64,000 bases of DNA. Source: Diphasiastrum complanatum. Taxonomy: Eukaryota > Streptophyta > Lycopodiopsida > Lycopodiales > Lycopodiaceae. The stretch spans positions 24,967,912 to 25,031,911 of the forward strand of contig CM055093.1 of assembly GCA_029204225.1 (NCBI GenBank), given 5' to 3'. The notes under the pieces were generated by a model. That model was given only the letters and a program-made list of their open reading frames with translations, was not told the origin of the DNA and made no database searches. A program made the translations under genes and the position numbers. Shown piece by piece: positions 1 through 10,454 of the stretch (within the stretch, counting starts at the first letter, position 1; every line of letters starts with the position of its first letter).

Positions 1-203
1 CTCTCTCTTGACCTCAAAACTGCAGCATAAGTAGCTGCCTCCAATAGACTTCTCTGCTTCTTCTTTCCACATTCCGTCGATCCAACAATCCACAATCTAG
101 GTGCGTTGCTTTGCCCTGAATATCTCCTCATTGCTTGCAGAACAGAAGAAGAAAATGCATTATCTGCTGCTGCTGCTGCTGCGCCACAGCTAAACATCGC
201 CAT
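1..203 (-). CDS. 5' end of an unidentified gene (partial, runs off the left edge)
   Basis: Reading the minus strand from the ATG at 203-201, the frame stays open for 67 codons to the window edge. An in-frame TAG lies a short way upstream, so this ATG is the first possible start; a second Met is two codons later. The peptide starts MAMFSCG, has a run of six alanines from GCA repeats, then a Ser/Arg/Lys-rich basic part with RLWIVGSTECGKKK and a helical LLEAATYAAVLRSRE stretch. The reverse-complement codon use and a TATAAATA box 42-49 bases upstream suggest a real first exon rather than chance. I do not recognise the family. It could also be a short plant-specific protein or a truncated copy. 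Confidence 0.42.
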   Translation of the reverse strand, partial: MAMFSCGAAAAAADNAFSSSVLQAMRRYSGQSNAPRLWIVGSTECGKKKQRSLLEAATYAAVLRSRE

Positions 204-244
204 CCCCGTTTGCTTACAATGGATTGAAATCTAAAGAAAGTGCC

Positions 245-252
245 TATTTATA
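245..252 (-). promoter_or_regulatory. Candidate TATA box of the leftmost gene
   Basis: TATAAATA on the minus strand, 42-49 bases upstream of the ATG at 203, would leave a very short 5' leader. A second identical TATTTATACC block lies at 297-306 within a local duplication (CCATGGA..GGAGGAG repeated), so one copy may be fortuitous. Confidence 0.32.
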
Positions 253-315
253 CCATGGAGGAGAAGAGCTACCATGGAATGATGGAGGAGACCACACCTA
301 TTTATACCGTACCGC

Positions 316-397
316 ACCGGGTTGTATTAGTTGGTTACCTTGACATCCAAAGTTTCTTTGGTCTCAGGTTCGAGCTTTCCCTTAGAAACCAAGAAGC
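316..397 (+). repeat. tRNA-derived SINE, diverged copy
   Basis: About 80 bases aligning by eye with the cleaner copy at 839-924: a GGGTTG start, an A-box-like TTAGTTGGTTAC, the hairpin CCAAAG-TTT-CTTTGG, the B box GGTTCGAGC and the end CCAAGAAGCA. No target duplication is evident, so it is older than the copy at 839. Confidence 0.55.
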
Positions 398-824
398 ATC
401 TTCCCCTGAAATGCGAGTAGGTATGGTGCTTTTGAAAAATAGATGAATACAAACATCCCAATTCTTGAAATCCATCCATTATGGGCTTTTTTTTTTTTTT
501 TTTGTATGTATAGAGAGTTACACAGCCCATGTATAACACACATTATATACATATATGCCTTGGCAACGTTATCTTGCAACACCAAGTGAGTAGCAAGCTC
601 CTAAGATGTCACTACACATCTGCCAAGGCTCGAGCCTCTACCTTGCGAGTCATAGTCGACAACTCTACCCATATTTATTTTAAATTTATAGGTCTTTCAA
701 AGGTTTAATATCGATGTGATTTTAGGTATAAATTTTAGGGTTTTATATTAACATTTTATTGATTTCATAATAATCCTGTGATTTTATATAAGGTTACTTT
801 GAATTCTTTTTACGAGCACTGGGT

Positions 825-938
825 CATTAAATGTTAAAACCCAACGGGGTTGGCTCAACTGGTTAGCTTGGCATCCAAAGTTTCTTTGGTCCCAGGTTCG
901 AGCCTCCCCTTGGAATCCAAGAAGCATTAAATGTTAAA
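825..938 (+). mobile_element. Short tRNA-derived SINE with a 14-bp target-site duplication
   Basis: The element body is 839-924 (86 bases) and is flanked by perfect 14-bp direct repeats CATTAAATGTTAAA at 825-838 and 925-938. Inside are both parts of a Pol III internal promoter: A box TGGCTCAACTGG at 851-862 and B box GGTTCGAGCC at 895-904. GGGG near 847 can pair with CCCC at 906-909 as a tRNA acceptor stem would, and CCAAAG-TTT-CTTTGG sits in the anticodon-arm position. There is no poly-A tail; the 3' end is CCAAGAAG. The long duplication indicates target-primed reverse transcription by a LINE enzyme. Related copies are at 316 and 8605. Confidence 0.8.
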
Positions 939-1835
939 GGAATGGAATCGTTAATCAACAAAATTAGGTACTCTATTTTAAATCTAGATGGTGAAAATGT
1001 TGTTATTGATTGTGAAGTAGACTGGGTTATGTGCACTGATAGAGAATGCGAACAAAGCACAACAGAATAGGAAAATTATCCAATATGTTCCCTATGTGAC
1101 ACATGACTAAAACAAGTATGTATCACAAGAAGCCCTTGCCATGCAAAAGCTACCTATTTTTGAGAGTTTTAAAATGTAAAGACAAAATTGATAAACAAAT
1201 ATAACAAAAGTAATGGCTTGCAATATTCTATAAAGTGAAGATTTGTAGGCTTTAATAAATTGAAGATTTGGTCTCTTAAGAGTTTTTGGCAAAGTAAAGA
1301 TTTGGATGTCTAAGATATTCCATTCAATTCAAGCTATGGCTTTTTTAATTTAAACAACCCAAAATATTACTTATTAAGAGGCTCTTTGATATTATTGGAC
1401 ATCATGGCTTTTGCGATTCTTTGTAGATCGAAGATATTTTTCACTAAACTCGAGATTTGGGTTCTTAAAAGGCTTGATAAACTAAAATTATCGCATCATA
1501 AAAGGCCTTAACAAACTCAAGATCGAGACTTCCAAGTGGAAATGGAAGTTAGTATATTGAGTTTGTAAATGGAAGAATGAAATTCGGGAAAAAGAAATTC
1601 CAAGAACAACATAAGATTTGAAGAGGATTGCACTTTTTTTAAGGCTTTTATGAATTTGAAAATAATACCATACAATAGGTTTGTATCGATTCAAGATGTT
1701 GCTTTTGAACAGGATTATATAAATTGAGAATATGATGTTGTAAGAGGTGTTGTTTTGTGAGCATGACTTGTGAATTGGAAAATATCATTAAAAAAGTTGA
1801 AGGCAAGTTACGTAGATTGGATCAGACTAGTATAT
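939..1835. other. AT-rich spacer, no gene seen
   Basis: Six-frame reading shows only short frames without recognisable motifs. A few repeats of the wording 'aag(a)tttg...cttaa' suggest very old repeat DNA, but nothing can be assigned. Confidence 0.5.
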
Positions 1836-2514
1836 TTAAGTCAATTGGGATTTACAATTAACTAATGGAGCATTTCTCCAAATTTGGTCTAGTTGACTTA
1901 CATAAATAGTTGTGGGTTCTTCATAGGATAGTTGAAATATGTAGGAAGATAATAAAGTTATAAGTGCTTGGGAAGATGTGCTTTCAATGGATACATCTAT
2001 ATTAAAGTCCCCCAAGAAGATGGTTGGAATATTTGTTGGTAGACATTTGAGAATTTTATGTAATTTATGGAAAAACAAAATTGTTGTATTTGTATTTGTC
2101 TTTGGTGGTCAATATATGGCTACTACGTGTATTGCGTATCTTCTGGACACATTGGATGTTGCTATTAAGAATTCACAATTTTGTACAATCAATTGTTGAT
2201 GTGTGTCAAGTGTCATGCATGGGTTGTATAGTAAACAAGAATCGTGATTGTCATTGCAAGTTATTGTATGAAATATTTAGAGGAAATATATTTCTAGATT
2301 TGTCTGATGGATCTCTTGTAAACATTAGTATATGAGAAACCAAAAGATTATTGTTTAGATGACCTTGTGTTAAACATTTGTACTATGAGGTGTTGTTGCT
2401 TGAGTTTTAAGATCCACTATGGTTTTAGACCAAACATTGTTTGTTAATAATCGCTGCATTTCAAATTGTATGTCTGGATGAATTTGAAAATGTTTCAAGT
2501 CAAGTGGTTGTAGT
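1836..2514 (-). pseudogene. Helentron endonuclease domain, decayed
   Basis: Minus-strand translation at about 2078-1836 gives IPTIFLGDFNID followed by TTIYVSQLDQIWRNAP, the signature of the apurinic-like (EEP superfamily) endonuclease fused behind the PIF1-type helicase in Helentrons. Upstream, at 2510-2080, degenerate frames give pieces such as RRYAIHVVAIY and FFHKLHKIL in the right order, with several stops. The catalytic GDFN motif is intact, but the last conserved Asp-His segment is not seen and the reading frame is broken. It lies immediately behind the helicase remnant once the intervening solo LTR is removed. Confidence 0.7.
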
Positions 2515-3414
2515 TGTTGGAAAGAGGTGTATGCAATAACGACAAGTCGAAGACTGTGACGACTTATCGAGTTCAGCGGAATAGAGCCTTCTTTCCTAAT
2601 GCATGACTACGCCTATCAATATTGAACAAAACATAATGACAGAAGTTACGTTCAATCTTATAGTGACCAACTTTGAAATCGCTAGCACTACAGTGATCAC
2701 GTAGCCAAACAATGAAGTATTGAATTATCAGACAAGACTATAAGAGATTATCAGTTACAAAACAATCACAGAGATGCATACATTCTGACATGATACTGAA
2801 CACAATAAGGAATAGGCTGATTCAACATAAAAACAGAAGATGATGAGCACAAGACAATTGCGGATAGAAACTGCATACTCTAAGCTATCTTTGAGTAACT
2901 GAAACTTTGTCTGATTGCGCCTCTGCTGATAAGCAGTAAGCATGAGTAGCAATACTAAGCTCTAAGCTAAGATAGAAACGAAGCTAGAAAAGAACATAAT
3001 AATGAACTTCAATACATTGAAGTAATATAAATATGATCAGCTATTTATACTAAGCAATTGACCACACATCCATTAGGATAGCTATTAGGTCGCAGATCGC
3101 AATAGCCAGTTGGCCATAATGGGCTGGCATCCATCCAGTTAGATCTTCCCATAAATTTACTTGCTAAACGGTCAGGGCAAGTCTATTGCTTTAATTCAAG
3201 TGGAGCAATGAATTGTCTTTCATTCGCAAAAGCTTGTCGGACCATGCCCTATAAAGATTGTCGAATGATGTTTGATATATCGAAGCCACCTGTAAGCGAT
3301 TCCCGAGCATTTCTACAGACTGTGTAAGAACATGCATAAAACTGTAGAATTGGATAATAGAGTGGATGAAGATTGAAAATCGGTCAATAGGAGAATTAGG
3401 AGAATAATCTAATA
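2515..3414 (-). repeat. Solo copia LTR inserted in the Helentron
   Basis: About 900 bases starting TGTTGGAAAG and closely similar along its length to the LTR at 27,018-28,271, including the blocks 'catgactac(g/a)cctatcaat', 'gctgataagcagta' and 'ctggcatccatc'. The flanking pentamers GTAGT (2510-2514) and GTAGC (3415-3419) differ by one base, consistent with an aged 5-bp target duplication. No internal copia sequence is present, so it is a solo LTR left by LTR-LTR recombination. It splits the helicase C-terminus from the endonuclease. Confidence 0.75.
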
Positions 3415-5850
3415 GTAGCAAGTACAAATTTTATATCTCTATTACTCGTGATAGTGTGGTGTATGCCAGTCCATGTTGGTTAATTCTAGTAAGATCAAAT
3501 GCCATTTTTTCAATTGTCAAACCTTGTGCTCTATGTATAGTAGGTATCGAAGCTGGTTGTATAGGGAACTATTTTCTTGTAAATGTATTGTTCATGTTTG
3601 CTCCTATTTGAATATTTTTCACTATTTCATGTATAATTGGTATCCATTCAATATCAATTTCTAGTCTATAAAGTTGTTGGTACATTTGTTGAGTTTGATG
3701 TCCAAATTTTTTGTTTTCATGTTTCGATTGTGGTATACATCTACAGCAATGAGTATGTACTATTTTCCAATTTTGTGCTGAAATACATATTCATTGCGTT
3801 TTTAAAAAAAATTAATATGATATATAAAATGAAATTGGAGGATTTTGAAGATATTGGTTATTGGTTGGTCGGACGCTTTATCTATGTGTGTTCCATTTCT
3901 TATTCGAATACCTAAGTATGTTAACAAAGCTATTGTCTTGTTGTCAATCACATGTGTCAATTGATAGCATTTAATTTTTTCATGCCAAACTGTAGATGCA
4001 AGAAAATTTAGACTGTTGTTGTCATCTTGAAAGATCCACGAATCATAAACATGGACCACTTGTAAAAATCCCATGTGATAATCACATCTAGTCCTCCAAA
4101 ATATAAGTGATGTTTATGTTTAATTTGTCCCAATCTTTGGTCAATAAAATGGAATAGTTGTTTCCTATGAGGGATATTTCATCAATGACTATTAGTTGCA
4201 CATGTTCATATGCCCTTGTTAGTGTATCTAGTCTTTTAGAGCTTGGTGAAGTTATATGTTTTGTATTGATTGGTATATTAAATGTGAAATGTAGAGTGGT
4301 TCCATCTATGTTAAATGTGACTTTCCCAGTGAATGCAGTTAATAGTACATTTGTTTTGTCTATGTTGTTTGTTTCAATCCGATTACAATGTTGGATCAAT
4401 CCTTGTACATTTGATTGTGTCGTAAATGTTTTTCGACTGCCTACTCCTCCTGTCAAGAAAAAATGTATTGGTTGTGCTGGCTGCAGCATTTTTAATGCAT
4501 GCATTCATAAAATATAGACTTTCATTCGTTATTTTGTTTTTCTGGTTCTATGTAGTAGATTTCATTGGACATCATCTTCATATTGGACTAGATTGCAATG
4601 TTTGACTCTATGCAAGAATCATTGTTTGGCTTGTATGATGTAGTCATATCTTTATGTAAGTTGAATGGCTCAAAAAATTTCGTCATACTATAGAAATTTG
4701 TTGGTGTATCAATATTTCAAAATGGTTGCTATTATTTTGTTATTCTATTTCATTCCAAATGGTTTCATCAATATTTGAGTTTTGAAACAAGTGGGTATAT
4801 TTTGCTGATTTTTTTAAGATATTTATTTCAAGTCTTTGGTAGGTATCGTGCCACTTTTCATTGTGCAGTTGCATTTCATTTTTTGAAGTTCGAAAAGTAT
4901 ATATAGTAGGACTTGTTCTCTATAGTAGTTATCAAGGTCTTTGTATTTGTTTAATTTGACATAACAAATGGTGCAATCGTTTTTTCTTGGTGTGAATTTT
5001 TTGTTCCTTATTTTCTATTGCAATACAATATTTGCCAAGCAAAGATTCTCTAAAGTTTGTGGTCTTGATAAGTCTTTGTCAATGATAAATTGATTTCTTT
5101 TTTATTCAAGTCCTCCATATGTTCTAAAAAATGTTTTGAGTTTCAACACAAATGCTCTATTTTCTTGTATACACGTATTGGCATGTGTTGTGCATTCAAG
5201 AATGTGAATTCATTGACTATCATTTATAGGATTTTTTTTGTGTTCCGTTATGATTTTTTATAATGCGTTTGTTACTATGCTATCAATTTTTGCTAAATAT
5301 GATGTGCAGTAGCTTGTTGTTGCATATGGTTCCAAAATGTGTTAGATATCAATGTTTGTTTGACATAGGAATGCAAGTATTGGATTGAAATCACTTGTTT
5401 GAATGTCTTTGGATTGTCATTTTATGAACAATGTTGTTTGTTTAATCATTGATCAAATTGCATCAATATATGTGTGTTTGTCTATATCAAGCATTGTTGG
5501 CTATTGCTCAAAAGATATGTTTGTTTCTTATGTGATTTGTTCAAACGGTTTTTGGATTGCAAAGAATTTTTCTTGCAAATTTTTGAATTGGATTGTGGAT
5601 TTTTTTTTTTCAAAAGGTTACAATACAGCTATGTATTCCATTGGCCACTTTGGAAAGTGAACTAAACAAATGCAACATGTCGCACAATGTTTGTATATTT
5701 GTATATCTTTCAAATTTGTTGTGCCAAAATATATTGCGAGCATGAGAACTCATCTAGAAGTATCTTGGTAGCTATCAACATTGGATTGCTATGAGTTAGA
5801 GGCAAAAAACATGTTGGCCATGCCTTCTAACTTCTAATCTTCATTTGCTT
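3415..5850 (-). pseudogene. PIF1-like helicase of a Helentron, frameshifted
   Basis: On the minus strand, 4504-4088 encodes PIHFFLTGGVGSRKTFTT (a Walker A region normally GxGKT, here damaged to GSRKT), LLTAFTGKVTFNIDGTTLH and VQLIVIDEISLIG (Walker B). The next frame at 4074-3802 continues with YDSWIFQDDNNSLNFLASTVWHEKIKCYQL, and the C-terminal motif QHGLAYTTLSRVIEI is readable near 3480-3430. N-terminal parts of the same polyprotein can be followed in broken frames up to about 5.85 kb (for example IQIYKHCATCCICLVHFPKWPMEYI near 5700-5630). Multiple frameshifts and stops make it a fossil. The Rep (HUH) domain expected further upstream was not found. Confidence 0.75.
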
Positions 5851-8604
5851 TGTTTTTCAAATGTTTTTGTTTCTTTGAATAGCTAGGGCTATGTTTTATT
5901 GCCTTGGATCTTAATTCTTCGACCTAAAAGCGTAGGTTACTGGATCGAATTGTTAATCGTTACGACACGTTAGCTGGGAACCAGACCAACCGGTATCTGC
6001 TGGTCACTTGACCAGCGATTTTATCTAAACCCTAAATCAATGCAGTGTGATTGTCATGAGCTTTGAAAACATCAAGATTTTTTTATCAGCCATCTACATT
6101 AGGTCGTGTAAAAGAGATCATGGATGAAATAACAAATGTGCACTAGGTTGTTTAATGATTGATGAGCTAGCACCACTAAAAGACGGCTATCGACATCACT
6201 ACCTTTGGCAACAAATTATCATTTTTTTTTTTATTTTTGTTGCTATCCAACATGGCCTCTTGAATTGATAAGTATTGTTCAGTTATCATTGTCGAAATCA
6301 AGTGTGTCAAAGTCTTGGACAAACTACTTCAAATTTAAACGTCATGGATCAATTTCCAACTTGCTTAGCCGATATAAAGAATGAGACTCCACTGCACCAT
6401 AGCTCATTATTTAAAACCACTCTAGTCACTCGATCACATCAAGATTGATTGGGGCTTGAACGTTCCTTTGAGCATCTGACCCACCAAAAATAGTAGTTCC
6501 AACAATGCTTAGCCCTACTGCTCAATCTTGCCTCGGTGGTTAGGACATCATTTGGTCATGAAGATCATGCACTTTGTGTGTATCATTGTGTTACAATAAT
6601 AGGATTCAAATGTAAAGCAAGGAGACAACATAGGGGACAATGATATTTTGGTAACATCATTTTTTTTTCTCTCCTACATCATTCCTTATAGGCCCCTTTT
6701 CAAACTCAAATTGGTGATATGACTCTATGGATCTTCACTCTAGTGAAAGAAAGTCCACAACAAAAAATTAAGCTAATTAACTGTGCAACAAATTTAATCA
6801 CAACAAACAGTTTAATTAATCTACCAAGAAAGACACATCTCAATATCAAGAAGATGCTTAATTACAAAAAAGTGTTTGCAATTGAATCAAGAGAGATGCT
6901 GGAGTTTTTAATTTCACAAGCTTGTACAAAGTTTCTAGTTCTACCACAGACAAGAACTTGCATATCTGAACATAATCTTACACATAATTTTCAAAGATGA
7001 ACATGATATTGAACAATGTACAATATGATCTGCAAAAATGAGCACAATTTTGAGTATGGTATGCAAATTTGATCTAAATTTTGGAAAGGAGATTGACGTG
7101 TAGAAAAGGATGAGGCAATCTTGAGCTTGCAAAATTATTACACACAATTTTGAATAAGCACCAATCTCTCAAAGTGTGCATTTTACTAACCAATCTTGAA
7201 CAGAGTGGTCGTGCATTTCTTTGAGTCCAATCCTGAACCTTGAAGATGCATGTTGTAGCTTAACTCAAGGTGCCCTCAATATCTTGAGTCTAAATTCACA
7301 ACAACTAACTTAGGATGGGTTCTCACCTTGAGTCAACATTTGATTTTGCTATGACTTTTGCCTCAAGATCCATCGAATCTTAAAGTCCATTCTTCAAACT
7401 GTGTACTTCAAAGTCTTTATATTTCAACAATGGACGTCTTCTGTGGTAGCAACGCTCTTGATGACATAAACAAAATTCACACGTGTGAACCTTGGCCTAC
7501 CTTGGGTGACTCAATATCACGTGCGACTCTTGTAAGGTCAATCTGACCTAAGGTCTGGTGCCCTAATTTTTGTTCCAATGTTTTGCTTGTATGCAATTTT
7601 ATGACCCATAATTAGTGGGGATTGTTACCGATGACTAAACATCAAAGGATCTTGTAAATATCAATAAACCAATAATTCAAGATTAGGAATTGTACATATA
7701 ATAAAGGACAAAATATGAGATGTTCACAATTTTTAATTTCAGGATGTTCAAGTGCAAATTTTAGAAACAAAAATATACTTTGTGCCTTCTAATCCATCTC
7801 AATACATATTAGTTTAAAGAGGTCGTATCTCAATTACGTACATGCTAACATTCAAAATTGCCAACTAGATCGATCAATCAATCCATTGTACTCTTGTACC
7901 AAAACAAACTCTCTATTTGAAGCTTAGAACAAGGGTTATCTTTTGAGTATACTAGCAAATATTTTCAATCACTCCTCACACATGTGAGAGCAAATGTTTT
8001 GTTTTGTTTAAGAGAAGTTAATAGGACCCTAAAATCTAGTTTATTTTCTTGAATTGCCAAGTAAATATAGTAATTGCCAACTTATTCATAGTTATTTTCA
8101 ATCAATCAAGTAGCTTAGATAATCTAAAAATAAATAAATCCCAATTATTGACTCAAATTAGCACTGTTTATAGAGAAATCTATAAGGAAAGCCGTTAAGA
8201 GAGTGTTTGAAAGAGCTCACCTATTGAACAAAATGTAAGACACAATAAACAAGTGTTTCAAACACATGTGGGGCATAACCCCTAGTCAAGTATCGACCCT
8301 AGTATCATATAATCATATACCAGCCAAGTGGGTTCCTTGGTATAGACGAGTTGATACAAGCCAGGCACCTATATACCTATCCAATGATGGTTAGAATGCG
8401 GAATCCTATAAAAAAAAGCTCATCCAACCTATATGGTTTTGCTCCCTACAAGATCAAAGCTATTTGATAAGCAACATCTAATATGACATCATTCAAAGTA
8501 AGCTTGTGTGCTTGAGGGACAGTTACAAAAAGAGGCCACGTTGTGTGAGTGCACCAACCCAAGACAACAAAAAACAAGACAGTGAGATACCCTAAGCTCA
8601 TTTT
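5851..8604. other. Long AT-rich spacer without recognisable genes
   Basis: No open frame with a recognisable motif. Repeated phrases such as 'cttgagtc' and 'caatcttgaa' at 7.1-7.4 kb hint at decayed repeats. Nothing here can be assigned to a gene or a known element. Confidence 0.45.
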
Positions 8605-8737
8605 GTTAGCTTGGCATCCAAAGTTTCTTTGGTCCCATGTTCAAGCCTCCTTTGGAAACCAAGATGCACTTTTGCACTGGAGTGGACTTGAACTCCCGAC
8701 CTCAAAGAGAAGAAAGGAAGTATTAACCAACTGAACA
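8605..8737. repeat. SINE copy followed by an oppositely oriented tRNA-like segment
   Basis: 8605-8669 matches the SINE at 839-924 in plus orientation (GTTAGCTTGGCATCC, CAAAGTTTCTTTGG, ending CCAAGATGCA). Directly after it, 8679-8737 read on the minus strand looks like a second tRNA-like unit: CAGTTGGTTAATAC resembles an A box, and GGGAGTTCAAGTCC fits the B-box consensus. The two halves face each other, giving a composite of about 130 bases. Confidence 0.5.
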
Positions 8738-9357
8738 CTTATTGGCGGACTCTTGGAACAGGAAGATAATCATGTATGGTCACAAGAACAAATGATGCAT
8801 CTGCCAATTTGCCAGCAATTTGCATCATTCACAGCTTGCAAGTATATCTTATGACAAGTGAAATTCTACATAATCAAAAAGACCAAGGCTCCAGCAAAAG
8901 CAGGCTGAAAGAATAAAATTTCATTCAAAGTAACGGAGCTTGGGGCCCCAACAGATTTGGCCGTACTATGGAACTTGAGCTCATTACGGTAATGCCCCCG
9001 GAAAGTTTGTACATCGATACAAATATTCCATAACAGGAGATTTCTATGGGACAGATTGAACATGAAGGTTATTTGAACATTGGTTGCACTTCTTAAATAA
9101 AGAATGAGCCCGAAATCGAGTTTCCCACTTTAGGGATTGAAATAGAGAAAACCACTACTCTCTATTTACCCATATAAACTGAAATCTCATAGAGGGCTTA
9201 GAGTCTGACCATGCTTGGAACATACAGTTTTGCCAAAACATTGTGCACCTCGAATGGATCCAAATAATACCAGGACAAAGCTTAAACTATTATACAAATT
9301 TTCTGTAGAACTAGAGGACTGCTGGAACAAATAACACCAAAACATTTTAGTACAATA

Positions 9358-9561
9358 CTAGTAACGCTTGCCCACCCAACGGTGGGCAAATTCAAATTTG
9401 AGGGCGGCGGGCCCGTGCACATCCCCCTGCCCGTGGCCTTGACCCTTCCCAGCCTCTTTTTAGTTTAAAAAATTGGGTTTCCGGGCAGCTCACGCTGCCC
9501 GTGAGAGCGTGACGGGCAGCATGAGCTGCCCGGAAACCCAATTTCTTTTAGTATATATAGA
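9358..9561 (-). mobile_element. Complete 204-bp non-autonomous Helitron
   Basis: Read on the minus strand, the element starts TCTATATATACTAAAAG and ends with a perfect 9-bp stem (TTGCCCACC/GGTGGGCAA, 4-base loop), six bases GCGTTA, then CTAG. It sits exactly between a 5' A (position 9562) and a 3' T (position 9357), the AT target of Helitrons, with no target duplication. The TC start, the hairpin 10 bases from the end, the CTRR end and the A/T insertion site are all present. The GC-rich body contrasts with the AT-rich surroundings. It lies about 200 bp past the CDK5RAP1-like stop codon, so it may be transcribed as part of that 3' UTR. Confidence 0.82.
9470..9544. repeat. 33-bp inverted repeat inside the Helitron
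   Basis: Arms 9470-9502 and 9512-9544 are reverse complements with one mismatch, around a 9-base loop (GAGAGCGTG). The sequence is rich in GGGCAGC. It lies next to the Helitron 5' end and would form a very stable cruciform or RNA hairpin. Confidence 0.85.
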
Positions 9562-9765
9562 TGTCTCACCACTGGACATACAAAACCTCCAATTTTAAGT
9601 GCAAATTGAAAAAGCCCACATTGTTTTCATATCATTTGCACCAGCAAATTGAACAAGCTCATGCATGTGATAATATTGAAATTTTTTGAATTCATGAAAC
9701 ACGTTATTTTCACAAAGGAAAAGCAATTTCCCCAGAAACTACAAGGGCTGTCGTCTTTTAGTAAC

Positions 9766-10454
9766 TCAAATAACTGGCAAAGAGACCTTAGGATGGCAAG
9801 CTCTGTCATAAAAGGTCATGATATCTGTTTTATAAAGAGGCAAACCACGGAGAGAAGCCAAACTTGTTTCACGTATTTTGACTGCTACATAGTCTCCAGG
9901 CTTTAAAGTGCTCTCATCAGTTTTTCTGGGGTCACAGCTAAGATCCAAAAATGCTAAGTTTTTCAATGCTCCAGGAATACTTAAAACCTGAGGGGCCTCT
10001 GTTGATGCAGGACATGTTTCCGTTTCTTCAGAATTTGTGTTCGTGGTGTTCTTGTCAAGAGGGGCGTCATAACGGGCACGGCTGTTGCTCGTCACAGGTT
10101 GCTGCTGAGAGAGACGGCTACAAACAGACATATTTGGGAAAATAACTTTGTGTCCTTTATCACTACGACCTATAAGCTCATTTTCAGGATCTCTTTTGTT
10201 AGGTCCTTCGACTAATACAAGCTGTGTTGTACCAATCTGAGATGCAAATCTTCCAGAAGTTGTTCGACGAAATGTTGCAATGAGTTCTGAGAGACGGCGC
10301 TGCTTGACATCCTCCGGAACATCATCTTCAAAAGTTCTATGGGCATAGGTTTTCTCTCGTGAACTGTAAGCAAACATATATGCCATGTCATATTCTACAG
10401 CCTCTATAAGAGAGAGAGTCTCCTCGTGATCTTCTTCTGTTTCTCCACAAAACC
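9766..10454 (-). CDS. CDK5RAP1: CDK5RAP1-like tRNA methylthiotransferase, last exon
   Basis: After an acceptor CGTGCAG at 10460-10455 the frame continues the radical-SAM domain with [17 protein letters not shown], then [18 protein letters not shown] and [12 protein letters not shown]. This is the end of the MiaB-type catalytic region plus the TRAM RNA-binding domain; [10 protein letters not shown] is close to the end and the stop is at 9768-9766. Phase fits the preceding exon exactly: a G left by exon 2 plus GG from here makes Gly. Between the TRAM start (GHKVIFPN) and its end is a Ser/Thr-rich stretch of roughly 80 residues, longer than I expect for the family. Family role: adds the methylthio group to isopentenyl-adenosine 37 of tRNAs, typically in organelles. 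Confidence 0.88.

Larger units (their letters stand above)
1836..5850 (-). mobile_element. Helentron (Helitron-like) remnant
   Basis: The order helicase then EEP endonuclease on one strand is diagnostic of the Helentron/Helitron2 branch of rolling-circle transposons. Termini were not identified. A 900-bp solo copia LTR interrupts it. Canonical plant Helitrons lack this endonuclease. Confidence 0.65.

Noticed and set aside
839-924. A functional tRNA gene
   Set aside because: A and B boxes are present, but the D and anticodon arms do not fold normally and the unit has a target duplication; it is a SINE.
9358-9561. Bacterial-style terminator or contamination, because of the GC-rich hairpins
   Set aside because: The Helitron termini and the surrounding plant gene explain the hairpins.
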